Positions 42,697 to 50,790 are shown, counted from the first letter of the stretch. The stretch is DNA of 64,000 nucleotides from Geomonas subterranea (GCF_019063845.1 NZ_CP077683.1:992001-1056000), one strand, 5' to 3'. Notes: generated by a model not told the origin, from the sequence alone. Made by a program: numbers and translations.

Positions 42697-43185
42697 CTAA
42701 AGCCGGGTGAGGTAGGCATCCTTCGTCAGCCACAGCTCTTCGATCCGGTACATGTGCCAGTGATCGTGCATGAGTATGTGTCTGACCAGGATGTAAAGCG
42801 AATATGCATCGTATTCCGGATGGGTCCCCGTCCTGCGCCAGGTTCCCTGGTCCAGTCCTTTCAACAGCTCCAACTGCCGCAGCCGGCAGGTGGTGAACTG
42901 CTCCAAAGCCGACGCCATTTCCAACCGCGCCGGGGTGTCCGGTTCCTCTTCCCCTTTGCCGGGGAGGTACGGGATGAACTCGGGATGCTCCTCCTTCAGA
43001 AAACGGCCGATCCTCTGCAGCAGCATGGGCTGCACCTCGGCCAGATGACTGACATGTTCGGCTATGGTCCAGAAACCTTCACCACGTCTCAGATCCAGTT
43101 TCTGCTGCGGAATGGTATCCACCAACTCGGCTAAAATGTTGGGCGTCCTGCTCAGTGAATCGAGAAGATCGGGGATGTCGCGCAT
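42697..43185 (-). CDS. DinB-family protein
   Basis: 162-aa four-helix protein of the DinB/YfiT-like superfamily. Putative metal-binding histidines lie in the expected places: FWTIAEHVSHLAEVQPM, and HILMHDHWHMYRIEELW near the C-terminus. Members are often thiol transferases or damage-induced proteins; no specific role can be given. I chose ATG 43185 because AAGGAGG precedes it; ATG 43206 in the same frame lacks a ribosome site. It is convergent with the GNAT gene and divergent from the c7 cytochrome. Confidence 0.85.
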   Translation of the reverse strand: MRDIPDLLDSLSRTPNILAELVDTIPQQKLDLRRGEGFWTIAEHVSHLAEVQPMLLQRIGRFLKEEHPEFIPYLPGKGEEEPDTPARLEMASALEQFTTCRLRQLELLKGLDQGTWRRTGTHPEYDAYSLYILVRHILMHDHWHMYRIEELWLTKDAYLTRL

Positions 43186-43252
43186 CGCTTCCTCCTTGCC
43201 TGCCATGGTGTGCCACCGTAGGTCCGTACTGCGGAGGCATCTGCGTAAATTG

Positions 43253-43281
43253 TTGACTTAGACCTTGAAAGGTACTAGATA
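43253..43281 (+). promoter_or_regulatory. Sigma-70 promoter of the c7 cytochrome gene
   Basis: TTGACT at 43253-43258, 17-base spacer, TAGATA at 43276-43281, about 50 bases before ATG 43333. Confidence 0.6.
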
Positions 43282-43332
43282 GTGTCGGTGTGAGCAACCA
43301 TGTTATGCATTGAGCCGATGGAGGATGTTGTC

Positions 43333-43632
43333 ATGAAATGGATTTTGGTGCCCGCCGTGTTTGCAGTAGTTGCCGGCCTTGCCGGGGTTGCCTTTGCCAA
43401 CGGCAAAGATGTCCTGGAGTTTCCCAACGCGAAGGGAACAGTTATCTTCTCACACGCAAAGCACGAGAAACTTGCCGACAGCGATTGCAAAGTCTGTCAC
43501 GAAAACCAGGTGGGTGCCATCAGGGCCTTCGGCAAGGCCTACGCCCACCGCGTCTGCATCGGTTGTCACGAGCCTGAGGCTGGCAAGATGGAAGGGCCCA
43601 TCACCTGTGAAGGATGCCACCAGACTCCCTGA
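43333..43632 (+). CDS. Triheme cytochrome c7, PpcA-like
   Basis: 99-aa precursor with signal peptide (WILVPAVFAVVAGLAGVAFA). The mature protein of about 77 residues has three CXXCH sites: CKVCH, CIGCH and CEGCH. Extra axial histidines are in VIFSHAKHEKL and KAYAHRVC, exactly the cytochrome c7 (PpcA family) layout. Such proteins carry electrons across the periplasm of Geobacter to metal-reducing outer membrane complexes. ATG 43333 follows GGAGG. It is monocistronic by its own promoter; I cannot tell which of the PpcA-E paralogues it is. Confidence 0.93.
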   Translation: MKWILVPAVFAVVAGLAGVAFANGKDVLEFPNAKGTVIFSHAKHEKLADSDCKVCHENQVGAIRAFGKAYAHRVCIGCHEPEAGKMEGPITCEGCHQTP

Positions 43633-43686
43633 TCGCACCGCGACCGTCGGCGGGAGTCAAATAAGACCCGATTGATCTTTTTTGTG

Positions 43687-43716
43687 TTGACTTGGACAGT
43701 CCGGGCGGTGTATGAG
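43687..43716 (+). promoter_or_regulatory. Promoter of the 22-aa peptide unit
   Basis: TTGACT at 43687-43692, 18-base spacer, TATGAG at 43711-43716 (TAGATA overlaps just downstream). Confidence 0.5.
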
Positions 43717-43746
43717 TAGATAACTTCTATTTCGGGAAAGGAGATC

Positions 43747-43815
43747 ATGGCAATGTGGACCTCTAAGTTTGCTATTCGCCCTGTATCACACTGCAAAGAA
43801 GGTTGCAGTATTTAG
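43747..43815 (+). CDS. 22-aa putative peptide with C-X3-C
   Basis: ATG 43747 with SD AAAGGAG opens MAMWTSKFAIRPVSHCKEGC, then Ser-Ile and TAG. It lies inside a compact unit: promoter (43687), ribosome site, this frame, a hairpin starting at the stop codon (43815-43836) and a strong terminator (43848-43879). The transcript would be about 160 bases. It could be a peptide, a regulatory leader or an sRNA carrying a short ORF. There is no adjacent modification enzyme. Translation is unproven. Confidence 0.5.
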   Translation: MAMWTSKFAIRPVSHCKEGCSI

Positions 43816-43836
43816 CCCGTCTCCAGCGAGGCGGGC
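43815..43836 (+). other. Hairpin at the end of the 22-aa ORF
   Basis: GCCCGTCTC and GAGGCGGGC pair over 9 bp (one G-U) with loop CAGC, starting on the last base of the stop codon. Confidence 0.6.
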
Positions 43837-43847
43837 GTCCCTTAGCC

Positions 43848-43879
43848 AAAAAGCCCCGGCAGCGATGCCGGGGCTTTTT
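43848..43879 (+). terminator. Intrinsic terminator of the 22-aa peptide unit
   Basis: 13-bp stem AAAAAGCCCCGGC / GCCGGGGCTTTTT with a 6-base loop. The symmetrical A/T ends make it usable from both strands, including the convergent kinase gene at 43905. Confidence 0.9.
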
Positions 43880-43904
43880 GTATTTGAGGGATGCTGCCGA
43901 AGTT

Positions 43905-45422
43905 TCAGCAAAGCGAGAAGTAGAAGGTGGCCCCCTTGCCCTGTTCGCCTTCCGCCCAAACCCGGCCTCCGTGCCGCTTGATGATCCTCTCCACCGTCGC
44001 GAGACCGATGCCGAAGCCTCCTGACCGCTGCGCCCCGGGCAGACGCCGGAAGGGGACGAATATCTCCTTCGTCTGCGCCATGTCGAAGCCGATGCCGTTG
44101 TCACTGACATAGAAAACGGCTTCGCCTTCACGCATGGTGCTGCCGAATTCGATCAGCGTCTCGGTCCGCTCCGTCGTGTACTTCCAGGCGTTGCCGAGCA
44201 GGTTTGCCAGGACCGCCCTGAGCAGTTGGCTGTCCCCCCGGGCCGAGAGCCCCGGCGCGATGATGAACCTCGCCTGTCGCTTGGGCTCCGACCGCGCCAG
44301 TTCGGCCGCAAGCTCCTCCGCCTCGCGGCTTAGGTCGACCGTTTCCTGCTTCGGTTCCGCATGTGCCATTTCGGCGAACTCAAGCAGGGCATTCACCAGC
44401 TTGTTCATCTTCACCGTCCCCTCGAAGGCCTTTTGCAGGAACTCCCGGCAATCTTCATTGAGCATCTTCCCGCAGGTCATGCTGACGGCCTGGCAATACC
44501 CGCTGATGAGATTCAAGGGCTGGCGCAGGTCGTGCGCCACCGTGTAGTTGAAGGCCGTCAGGTCGCGGTTGGCATCCTCCAGTTCCTCCGCTCGCACCGA
44601 AAGGGCACGGTTCAGTTCTGCGATTTCCTGTTCCAGGATCTTGCGCTGCGTTATATCGTCGACGATGGCAACCATGAAGCTGTCCTTGCCGGAGCGGTCC
44701 TGCACCATGGAGACGGTCAGCGAAGCCCACAAGGTTATCTCATTGTGCACGTAACGCTTTTCCAGTGAATACGAGCGCTGTTTTCCTTCCAGCAAGAGCT
44801 CGTGGTGCGTCCGACAACCAGGGAGGTCCTCGGGGTGGGTGAAGTCGTAGATCGTGCCGGGTACGCTGCCGGTGTTGCACCCGGCGATGGCGCAGTACTT
44901 GTCGTTGATGCGCAGGAAAGAACCGTCCATGGCGACGTGTCCGATGCCGACGGCGGCCTGGTCGAAGGTTGCCTGGAGTCGCTGTTCGCTTATGCGCAGC
45001 AGCTCGTTCTGCTCGCTGAAACGGTGCTTCAACTCCCTCACCTTGATGATCCTGTTCAGGGCGGTGAGCAGTTTTGAGAAGTTGACCGGCTTGAAGACGT
45101 AGTTGCTAAAACCAAGCTCGATGGCGCGCACGAGGAAGCTGGTGTCGCTGTAGGCGCTGAGCGCGATCAGGTCGACCTCCTGGTCCATGTCCCGTATGTG
45201 TCCGGCCATGGTAAGGCCGTCCATCACCGGCATCCTGATGTCAGTGACCACGATCTGCGGACGGTGCTCCTTGAACAGGGTGAGCCCCTCGGCCCCGTCT
45301 GCCGCGATGATGATCCTGAGGTGCCGATGTTCCTCGCTCAGCAGGTTGCCGATCAACTCCCTTGCCTCGGCCTCGTCTTCCACGTAAAGGATGCTCGTTA
45401 CCCGCTCTCTGGCTGTTGGCAT
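43905..45422 (-). CDS. Hybrid sensor kinase: receiver-PAS-histidine kinase
   Basis: 505-aa cytoplasmic two-component protein. The N-terminal receiver (about 1-125) is complete: acidic YVEDEAEA, phospho-Asp in VTDIRMPVMDG, Lys in YVFKPVNF. A coiled linker leads to a PAS domain (about 150-270, QATFDQAAVGIGHVAMDGSF). HisKA has phospho-His in VAHDLRQPLNLISGY; the ATPase has N box LANLLGNAWKYT, G1 DNGIGFDM and G2 GGFGIGLATVERII. There is no membrane segment. ATG 45422 lies 1 base after the stop of the upstream kinase gene (TGA-C-ATG), so the two are coupled and probably act in one pathway. Confidence 0.92.
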   Translation of the reverse strand: MPTARERVTSILYVEDEAEARELIGNLLSEEHRHLRIIIAADGAEGLTLFKEHRPQIVVTDIRMPVMDGLTMAGHIRDMDQEVDLIALSAYSDTSFLVRAIELGFSNYVFKPVNFSKLLTALNRIIKVRELKHRFSEQNELLRISEQRLQATFDQAAVGIGHVAMDGSFLRINDKYCAIAGCNTGSVPGTIYDFTHPEDLPGCRTHHELLLEGKQRSYSLEKRYVHNEITLWASLTVSMVQDRSGKDSFMVAIVDDITQRKILEQEIAELNRALSVRAEELEDANRDLTAFNYTVAHDLRQPLNLISGYCQAVSMTCGKMLNEDCREFLQKAFEGTVKMNKLVNALLEFAEMAHAEPKQETVDLSREAEELAAELARSEPKRQARFIIAPGLSARGDSQLLRAVLANLLGNAWKYTTERTETLIEFGSTMREGEAVFYVSDNGIGFDMAQTKEIFVPFRRLPGAQRSGGFGIGLATVERIIKRHGGRVWAEGEQGKGATFYFSLC

Positions 45423-45423
45423 G

Positions 45424-47916
45424 TCACACCTCGATTCTGAATTCGGCGCCGCCATCGGCGTTGCGTGCCGTTAACTTGCCGCCCATGCTCTTCTCTATGA
45501 TCGCCTTGGACATGAACAGCCCGATCCCCGTCCCCCTGCCGGGTTCCTTGGTGGTGAAATAAGGATCGAAAATCTTCTCCAGAACGTCTGCGGCGATACC
45601 TCCCGCGTTGTCCAAGATGGTCACCACACTTTTGTCGCCTTGCCTGTTGATGCCGATGGTAACCCTTGCATCGGGGACTGATTTATCGCGCAGTGCGTCG
45701 CGTGCATTGACCAGGATGTTGATCACCACCTGTGCGTATTCGTTGCGGTAGCCCTCCGCAAAAACGGGCTCATCCGGGGTGTGCACTTTTATTTCGATGC
45801 CATGCAGGCTTTCCCTCACCATTGACACCGCATTGTTGATTACCTCGCCCACATCGAAGGAGAGCTTGGTCTTGTCCGGGTTTAGGTAGGCAGAGAAGTC
45901 TGCGATGGTCTTGGACATGTGTTCGATTAACTCCGTGCCGCGGCGGACGCTTTTTCGCACCACCTCTACCGACAGGGCACCCCGTTCGTAGCTCCTCGCA
46001 AGGTTCTGTAGTATGAGTCCGAGTACGTTCAGGGGCTGGCGCCACTGGTGCGATATGTTGACCAGCATCTCTCCCATGGCGGCAAGGCGGCTTTGCTGCA
46101 TCAACATCTGTTCCCTGACCCTTAGTTCCTCGACCGCCCGTATCCGTTCCTCTGTTTCGCTTCTGAGGTGCTGCAGGGCGCGGTTTAGCTCCTCGGTGCG
46201 TTCCTGCACCCGTAACTCCAGGCTGCTCCGTGCCTGGCGCACTTCCTCCTCGGCTTTCTTGCGCTCGGTTATGTCCAGAACGAAAGCGACCCCTTCCTCC
46301 GGGGCTTCAGGGAGCGTCGCCGCGCCTATCAGGATTGGGACTCTGGTGCCGTCGCTGCGGAAAAACTCCTTTTCATAGGGGGTGTCCAAGCCCGTGGCAC
46401 GCAGTTCGCCCAGGGCATACTGATCGAGAGCGTCGAATTCGGGGGGCGTAAGCTCGCTCCACTTTATCGTGCCCGCTTCAAGTTCGGCGCGGCTTCTTCC
46501 CAGCACGTTAAGGAAGGCGTCGTTGGCGTCCAGGATGTCACCGTGCATGTTCCAGTAGATCAGGCCGATCATGCCGGAGTCGAAGATCCGGCGCAGGCGG
46601 GCTTCCGCCTTCTTCGGCTCGGTGATGTCGAGGGTGGTACCGAGCACGCGTGTAGGCGCTCCGGTTGCGTCGAATAAAACCCGTCCTCTGGCCATGAGCC
46701 AACGTTCCTTGCCGTCCTCAATGCCGATGGTCCGGTATTCGGCCCGGTAGAAACCGTCGCTCCCCGGCTGCAGCGCCCTTTTGAGCGCTTCCTGGGCCTC
46801 CTCGCGGTCTTCCGGGTGCAGCGCTGAGATGAACAATTGGTAGCTTTCCGTTGCGTCAGGTGCCAGACCGAAGTTCGCCTTTGCCTGTGCGGACCAGGTG
46901 AGTTTTCCAGTTTGTGGCTCAAATTCAAAGGTGCCCATCCCCGTGGAGCTGATCGCCATCTGCAGGGTCGCCTCGTTGTAGCGCAGCCTCTCCTCGCTTC
47001 GCGCCAGTTCCTCCGAACGCTTGGCGAGTTCCTGGCTCTTTTCCTGCTCCTTGCGCGCCAGGCGGACGTAATCCGACAGCAGTCCGAACAACATGATGAG
47101 AGCTCCGATGACCACTATGTTCCTGCCGAGATAGAAGGGAAGGGTGAACCAGGCAGCACCCAGCGCGTTCATCGCTACCGATGAGGTGACGGCCAATTGA
47201 GACAGCGCGGTATAGGCAAACAGGTTGTCGCCGGAGCCAAGATAGCTCCACGTCGCCACAGCGGCGCTGACCAGCAGCAACAACGATATGCACAACAGCA
47301 AGACGATCTCGCTGCCCGTGAACCTCCCTGAGGTGATGAGCACCGGGAGCTTCGTGTCCAGCTTAACGAGGGTGAGGCCGGCCAGGAGGGCCGTTGCTAC
47401 CGCCGTCAGGGTACCAAGCCACGAGCTCCACCTCTCGCGCGGGGCCCTCGTGAATGGCGCGGCTGTTACGCACGTTGCCAGTGTGGTCATCTGCACGTTG
47501 ACAAGCCAGGGGGACAGGGTCGGTACCGCCTCGATGATCCCCATATTGCCGGGTAGGGTCGGGAAAACGAGGAGCCGGAAGATGGTGAAGATGGAGTAGG
47601 AAAGATAGGCCACTCCGATCCAGAAGGGGGCCGGGTATTTGAGCACCTGATGCCGCCCGATGGCCAGGAAGGCGACACAGAAGGAGCAGAGGGCTACGAA
47701 GGTATGGACGGTGGGCAGATACCACGGGACCACCCAATATTTGGTGGCAGGCGAGGCGAAGTACACCACGGTATTGACCAGACCGAGGAAGATGGCCACT
47801 GCGACAATGACTGAATAGAGGGGCCGGTCCGGCCTGTTGAAGAGACGGCTCCGAGAGGTCACAGTTACCCGCCTGTTGGTAAAGAGAGCTGCGCCGGGTG
47901 GACTGGCATACGGCAC
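45424..47916 (-). CDS. Membrane sensor histidine kinase with MASE-like 8-helix N-terminus and PAS domains
   Basis: 830-aa kinase. Residues about 30-290 hold seven to eight hydrophobic helices (VIVAVAIFLGLVNTVVYFAS; TFVALCSFCVAFLAIG; ALIMLFGLLSDYVRLA), a MASE-type membrane sensor. A coiled linker and at least two PAS/PAC domains follow (about 315-440, ending EDGKERWLMARGRVLFDATG, and about 445-565). HisKA is ISHQWRQPLNVLGLILQNLA; ATPase N box INILVNARDAL, G1 DNAGGIAADVLEKIFDPYF and GTGIGLFMSKAI are intact. The start codon GTG 47916 has no obvious ribosome site and an internal GTG could be used. First gene of the two-kinase unit. Confidence 0.88.
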   Translation of the reverse strand: MPYASPPGAALFTNRRVTVTSRSRLFNRPDRPLYSVIVAVAIFLGLVNTVVYFASPATKYWVVPWYLPTVHTFVALCSFCVAFLAIGRHQVLKYPAPFWIGVAYLSYSIFTIFRLLVFPTLPGNMGIIEAVPTLSPWLVNVQMTTLATCVTAAPFTRAPRERWSSWLGTLTAVATALLAGLTLVKLDTKLPVLITSGRFTGSEIVLLLCISLLLLVSAAVATWSYLGSGDNLFAYTALSQLAVTSSVAMNALGAAWFTLPFYLGRNIVVIGALIMLFGLLSDYVRLARKEQEKSQELAKRSEELARSEERLRYNEATLQMAISSTGMGTFEFEPQTGKLTWSAQAKANFGLAPDATESYQLFISALHPEDREEAQEALKRALQPGSDGFYRAEYRTIGIEDGKERWLMARGRVLFDATGAPTRVLGTTLDITEPKKAEARLRRIFDSGMIGLIYWNMHGDILDANDAFLNVLGRSRAELEAGTIKWSELTPPEFDALDQYALGELRATGLDTPYEKEFFRSDGTRVPILIGAATLPEAPEEGVAFVLDITERKKAEEEVRQARSSLELRVQERTEELNRALQHLRSETEERIRAVEELRVREQMLMQQSRLAAMGEMLVNISHQWRQPLNVLGLILQNLARSYERGALSVEVVRKSVRRGTELIEHMSKTIADFSAYLNPDKTKLSFDVGEVINNAVSMVRESLHGIEIKVHTPDEPVFAEGYRNEYAQVVINILVNARDALRDKSVPDARVTIGINRQGDKSVVTILDNAGGIAADVLEKIFDPYFTTKEPGRGTGIGLFMSKAIIEKSMGGKLTARNADGGAEFRIEV

Positions 47917-48044
47917 GCCCGATCGTATTTAAATTAAAACCAGTCAATTATAGCGGTGCTGGAGAGAGAGGCAATGCGTCGTCAGAACCAACTTCCAACT
48001 AATTGGGGCGGCACTGGGGAGGGGAAAGAGGGCGGCATGAAGAA

Positions 48045-48075
48045 GCGGGATTGCTTGCGGCAAGCATCCCGCTCA
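48045..48075 (-). terminator. Hairpin after the 101-aa hydrophilic protein gene
   Basis: AGCGGGAT-TGCTTG and CAAGCATCCCGCT form a long near-perfect stem around loop CGG. The minus-strand tail is TTCTTCAT, weakly T-rich. Confidence 0.55.
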
Positions 48076-48092
48076 TGGTTGCAGAGGGGTTC

Positions 48093-48398
48093 TTACTTAA
48101 CCTTGACGGGCGATGTCGCCATCAATGCCGATCCCTCGGTGGGGTCGCGCTCAGCGGTGTGTTGCGCCCACCGCTCGTGCACCGGCGCCGTAAAGGCCAC
48201 GTCGGCCCCTTCAGCTGGGTCTCGACCCGGGGTGAAATCCTCGGTGACGCTTTGACGCATACTTGTTACTGTTCCTGCGTTGGAAGATGATGCTCCTTCC
48301 CGGGCCAGGTGCTGGCCCCCTATCGATCCCTGGTGCTGGCGGTCCAGATCCGCCTCAGGGGTGGCGTGTCTTAGTTGCTGATGACCGTCTCTTTTCAT
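48093..48398 (-). CDS. Hydrophilic hypothetical protein
   Basis: 101-aa protein, unrecognised. It has no hydrophobic segment, no Cys and high Gln/Ser/Thr/Gly/charged content, so it is probably disordered. Two related stretches are visible: RDPAEGADVAFTAPV and RDPTEGSALMATSPV. The ribosome site GAGGAGG sits 6 bases before ATG 48398, which is the main evidence for a real gene. It has an apparent hairpin downstream. It stands alone between the kinase unit and the tRNA genes. Confidence 0.58.
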   Translation of the reverse strand: MKRDGHQQLRHATPEADLDRQHQGSIGGQHLAREGASSSNAGTVTSMRQSVTEDFTPGRDPAEGADVAFTAPVHERWAQHTAERDPTEGSALMATSPVKVK

Positions 48399-48693
48399 GA
48401 TCGACCTCCTCGGGCTACCTCCTGCTCACCAGTCATGTCATCTCATTCCTTGATTTTACGCCTATTTATCCGGCGGTTGGGTAATATACTGCTGCGCCTT
48501 CCCAGCTACGAAAGGAACCACGGGTTACCGCTGGGAGGGAATGCGTGCGTGCAGCATGATGATGGAAGGCACCGTCCGGGCGGGAGAGTGGAGTAGAGGG
48601 GGGGAGCTGTAGAGGAGCTCGTCGAGGAGATGAGGAAAGTGCCGGGGTAATCGTGAACGCGGCGAAGTTCCGGCTGTCCCCGCAGGGGAGAAC
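48399..48693. other. Intergenic stretch, no gene recognised
   Basis: About 295 bases between the 101-aa gene and the tRNA-Ala terminator. It includes the upstream region of the 101-aa gene on the minus strand. A purine-rich stretch (48580-48640) and no convincing open frame are seen. Confidence 0.4.
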
Positions 48694-48726
48694 GAAAAAC
48701 GGGGTTAGGCTTTCGCCTAACCCCGT
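48694..48726 (-). terminator. Intrinsic terminator after tRNA-Ala
   Basis: Perfect 12-bp stem ACGGGGTTAGGC / GCCTAACCCCGT with a 4-base loop; on the minus strand it is followed by TTTTTC. Confidence 0.9.
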
Positions 48727-48735
48727 CATCTGTGA

Positions 48736-48811
<76 letters not shown>

Positions 48812-48840
48812 ATCAGCTCTCGCGGTTTGAAGGAAGAAAA

Positions 48841-48868
48841 AAGAGGTTAGGCTAAAGCCCAACCTCTT
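48841..48868 (-). terminator. Hairpin between tRNA-Leu(CAG) and tRNA-Ala
   Basis: 12-bp stem AAGAGGTTAGGC / GCCCAACCTCTT (one mismatch) with loop TAAA; the minus strand continues TTTTT. Its core resembles the terminator at 48699-48726. Confidence 0.8.
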
Positions 48869-48875
48869 GATCTTT

Positions 48876-48962
48876 TGGTGCCGAAGACTGGAATCGAACC
48901 AGCACACCCTTGCGAGTACTAGAACCTGAATCTAGCGCGTCTACCAATTCCGCCACTCCGGC
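48876..48962 (-). tRNA. tRNA-Leu (anticodon CAG)
   Basis: 87 bases with encoded CCA and a long variable arm typical of leucine tRNA. The acceptor stem begins GCCGGAG, the anticodon loop TTCAGGT sits on stem CTAGA / TCTAG, and the T arm has GGTTCGATTCC. Confidence 0.96.
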
Positions 48963-48976
48963 TTGCGAGAGACCTA

Positions 48977-49005
48977 CTTATAGCAAAGGAGGCTTTTCCG
49001 TGCAA
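48977..49005 (-). promoter_or_regulatory. Sigma-70 promoter of tRNA-Leu(CAG)
   Basis: Minus strand TTGCAC (49005-49000), 17-base spacer, TATAAG (48982-48977), just upstream of the tRNA 5' end. Confidence 0.7.
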
Positions 49006-49075
49006 GAAAAAAATGACTTGAATGATTAACTTTTTTCGCCGGAGTCATAAATATTCGAAAAATCGCCGGATGCAA

Positions 49076-49099
49076 AAAGGGGGCTTGGAGCCCCCCTTC
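49076..49099 (-). terminator. Intrinsic terminator of the ferritin-like gene
   Basis: On the plus strand AAGGGGGCTTGGAGCCCCCCTT forms a short G/C stem; the minus strand ends in TTTTTGC. Confidence 0.75.
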
Positions 49100-49126
49100 G
49101 GGATGCTGCTGTCGGAGCGTTACAGG

Positions 49127-49615
49127 CTACTCCCTGACGTAAGTGTCCATGTCCGATTCGTCCACCATCGCCATCACTCTCGCGTATTCAGCCTCGATGG
49201 TGAGGAAATGGTTGTGGGTCTCGTTGGCGTTCCAGAGGAAGATTTCCTTGATGTCGGGGTCCGTGATCCTACCCGCCGTCTCGCGCAGGGCGTTCTCCAG
49301 GTGGGTCTCTTTCTCCATGGCGTACTCAAGCGCCTTCTGCTCGGTGAAATCAGAGCCGACCGCCTTTTGAATGGAGGTGATCCAGAGAGCCTCGTTCTGC
49401 GGCGGCGAGGTGATGAACTCCTCGAAGGAACCGAGGTCGTTGCCCTTGTAGGCCTTGAAGAACTGGGCTGCGTGTTCCTTCTCTTCACGCGCCAACTGCT
49501 CGAACAGCCGCTTGGCTTCCTTGTCCTTCATATTCTGTGCGCCGATCTGGTAGAAGTTCATTGCGTTCTTTTCAGTTTGAATCGCTTGTTTCAGGGCATC
49601 TTGCGTGTCTTTCAT
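49127..49615 (-). CDS. Ferritin-like (rubrerythrin-type) diiron protein
   Basis: 162-aa four-helix protein. Candidate diiron ligands are Glu in IQTEKNAMNFYQ, the EXXH motif in REEKEHAAQFF, Glu in KETHLENALR, and NETHNHFLTIEAEY, which together give the ferritin-like pattern. No C-terminal rubredoxin CXXC pair is present, so it is an erythrin-type domain alone. It probably deals with peroxide or iron in the cytoplasm. AGGAGG lies before ATG 49615, and the promoter is near consensus, predicting high expression. Monocistronic. Confidence 0.85.
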   Translation of the reverse strand: MKDTQDALKQAIQTEKNAMNFYQIGAQNMKDKEAKRLFEQLAREEKEHAAQFFKAYKGNDLGSFEEFITSPPQNEALWITSIQKAVGSDFTEQKALEYAMEKETHLENALRETAGRITDPDIKEIFLWNANETHNHFLTIEAEYARVMAMVDESDMDTYVRE

Positions 49616-49662
49616 TCACACCTCCTGTTTCCTTGAATATCATTAAAGTCGTCGGTGTAAAC

Positions 49663-49690
49663 ATTATATGGGGTGTTGTTTGGTTGTCAA
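49663..49690 (-). promoter_or_regulatory. Consensus sigma-70 promoter of the ferritin-like gene
   Basis: Minus strand TTGACA (49690-49685), 16-base spacer, TATAAT (49668-49663): both hexamers match consensus exactly. Confidence 0.85.
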
Positions 49691-49864
49691 CCTGACCAGT
49701 TTTACTTCTCAATGTCAGTGGGGAAGGTGACTGCCAGTGAATTAGTGAGATGAGCTAAGTGTAATACGTGGGGGGATCAAACGTGCAGGTTGGTGGCTGG
49801 TACGCGCTGTAACAGGGACTTGCTGCTTGTGACAGTTCTGAAGATGTGACGAGAAGTAGAAACA

Positions 49865-49896
49865 AAAAACGCCCCGGCTGGAAAGCTGGAGCGTTG
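49865..49896 (-). terminator. Terminator after tRNA-Leu(GAG) copy 1
   Basis: Imperfect stem AACGCTCCAGC / GCCGGGGCGTT, followed on the minus strand by TTTTTTG. Confidence 0.65.
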
Positions 49897-49904
49897 TGTT
49901 TGTG

Positions 49905-49991
49905 TGGTGCCGAAGACGAGACTCGAACTCGTACAGGCTATCGCCCGCCACCCCCTCAAGATGGTGTGTCTACCAATTCCACCACTTCGGC
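49905..49991 (-). tRNA. tRNA-Leu (anticodon GAG), copy 1
   Basis: 87 bases with encoded CCA and a long variable arm. The anticodon loop TTGAGGG sits on stem CCATC / GGTGG, and the T arm has GAGTTCGAGTCTC. The sequence is identical to the copy at 50800-50886, including about 8 flanking bases. Confidence 0.95.
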
Positions 49992-50004
49992 AAGAAGAAC
50001 TCAT

Positions 50005-50033
50005 TTTTTAGCATCTGTTGAGGTCGAAGTCAA
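50005..50033 (-). promoter_or_regulatory. Promoter of tRNA-Leu(GAG) copy 1
   Basis: Minus strand TTGACT (50033-50028), 17-base spacer, TAAAAA (50010-50005). Confidence 0.55.
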
Positions 50034-50130
50034 GCTTTAACCGATGGTAAAGGACGATTGTTACTTGACCAGAAGGGAACAACTACAAACTCGAAGAACT
50101 GGATACTGCATGTCATGCAACGCATTCACC

Positions 50131-50663
50131 GCTCAGCGAATGCATTTGCCGGAGGATCGAACGCATCCGCCGCTCAGCGAATGCATTTGCCGGATGACGG
50201 AACGCATCCGCCGCTCAGCGAATGCATTTGCCGGATGACGGAACGCATCCGCCGCTAAGCGAATGCATTTGCCGGATGACGGAACGTATCCGTCGCTCAG
50301 CGAATGCATTTGTCGGATGACGGAACGTATCCGCTGCTCAGTGAATGCATTTGCCGGATGACGGAACGCATCCGCCGCTCAGCGAATGCATTTGCCGGAT
50401 GACGGAACGTATCCGTCGCTCAGCGAATGCATTTGTCGGATGACGGAACGTATCCGCCGCTCAGCGAATGCATTTGCCGGATGACGGAACGCATCCGCCG
50501 CTCAGCGAATGCATTTGCCGGATGACGGAATGCATCCGCCGCTCAGCGAATGCATTTGTCGGATGACGGAACGTATCCGCCGCTCAGCGAATGCATTTGC
50601 CGGAGGACGGAACGCATCCGCCGCTCAGCGAATGCATTTGTCGCGGTTGGGATGCATCTGCCG
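50131..50663. repeat. Tandem array of thirteen 41-bp units
   Basis: Units begin with GCTCAG (one GCTAAG) at 50131 and every 41 bases to 50623, with no length variation. Consensus order: GCTCAGCGAATGCATTTGCC, GGATGACGGAACGCATCCGC, C. Each unit holds the palindrome ATGCAT and an inverted repeat CGGATG-N8-CATCCG; variants with TATCCG keep a G-U pair. A degenerate half unit precedes it (50101-50130) and a decayed one follows (about 50664-50680). As 41 is not a multiple of 3, reading frames rotate and coding is not supported. It fills the gap between two identical tRNA-Leu genes. Confidence 0.95.
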
Positions 50664-50762
50664 GTTAGGGCAAAATTACAAGGCTGTTATCCTGGCGAAC
50701 TGCGAAAACGGACTGGGCAGGTGGAGTAGGGGAGAGGGATGGTGGCAAATCTGGAATGAAAA

Positions 50763-50790
50763 AAGGGTTACGGTGTTGACCGTAACCCTT
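50763..50790 (-). terminator. Terminator after tRNA-Leu(GAG) copy 2
   Basis: Perfect 12-bp stem AAGGGTTACGGT / ACCGTAACCCTT with loop GTTG; the minus strand continues TTTT. Confidence 0.88.

Noticed and set aside
43747-43815. PqqA-like precursor peptide
   Set aside because: The MWT start is suggestive, but the Glu-x3-Tyr pair needed in PqqA is missing and no pqq genes are adjacent.
43640-43880. GEMM-type (cyclic dinucleotide) riboswitch near the cytochrome gene
   Set aside because: These are common in Geobacter, but the hallmark GCACAGGGCAAACC-like core is absent here and upstream of 30132, 32403 and 43333.
50131-50663. CRISPR array
   Set aside because: Units follow each other without unique spacers, every 41 bases is the same sequence with point changes, and no cas genes are near.
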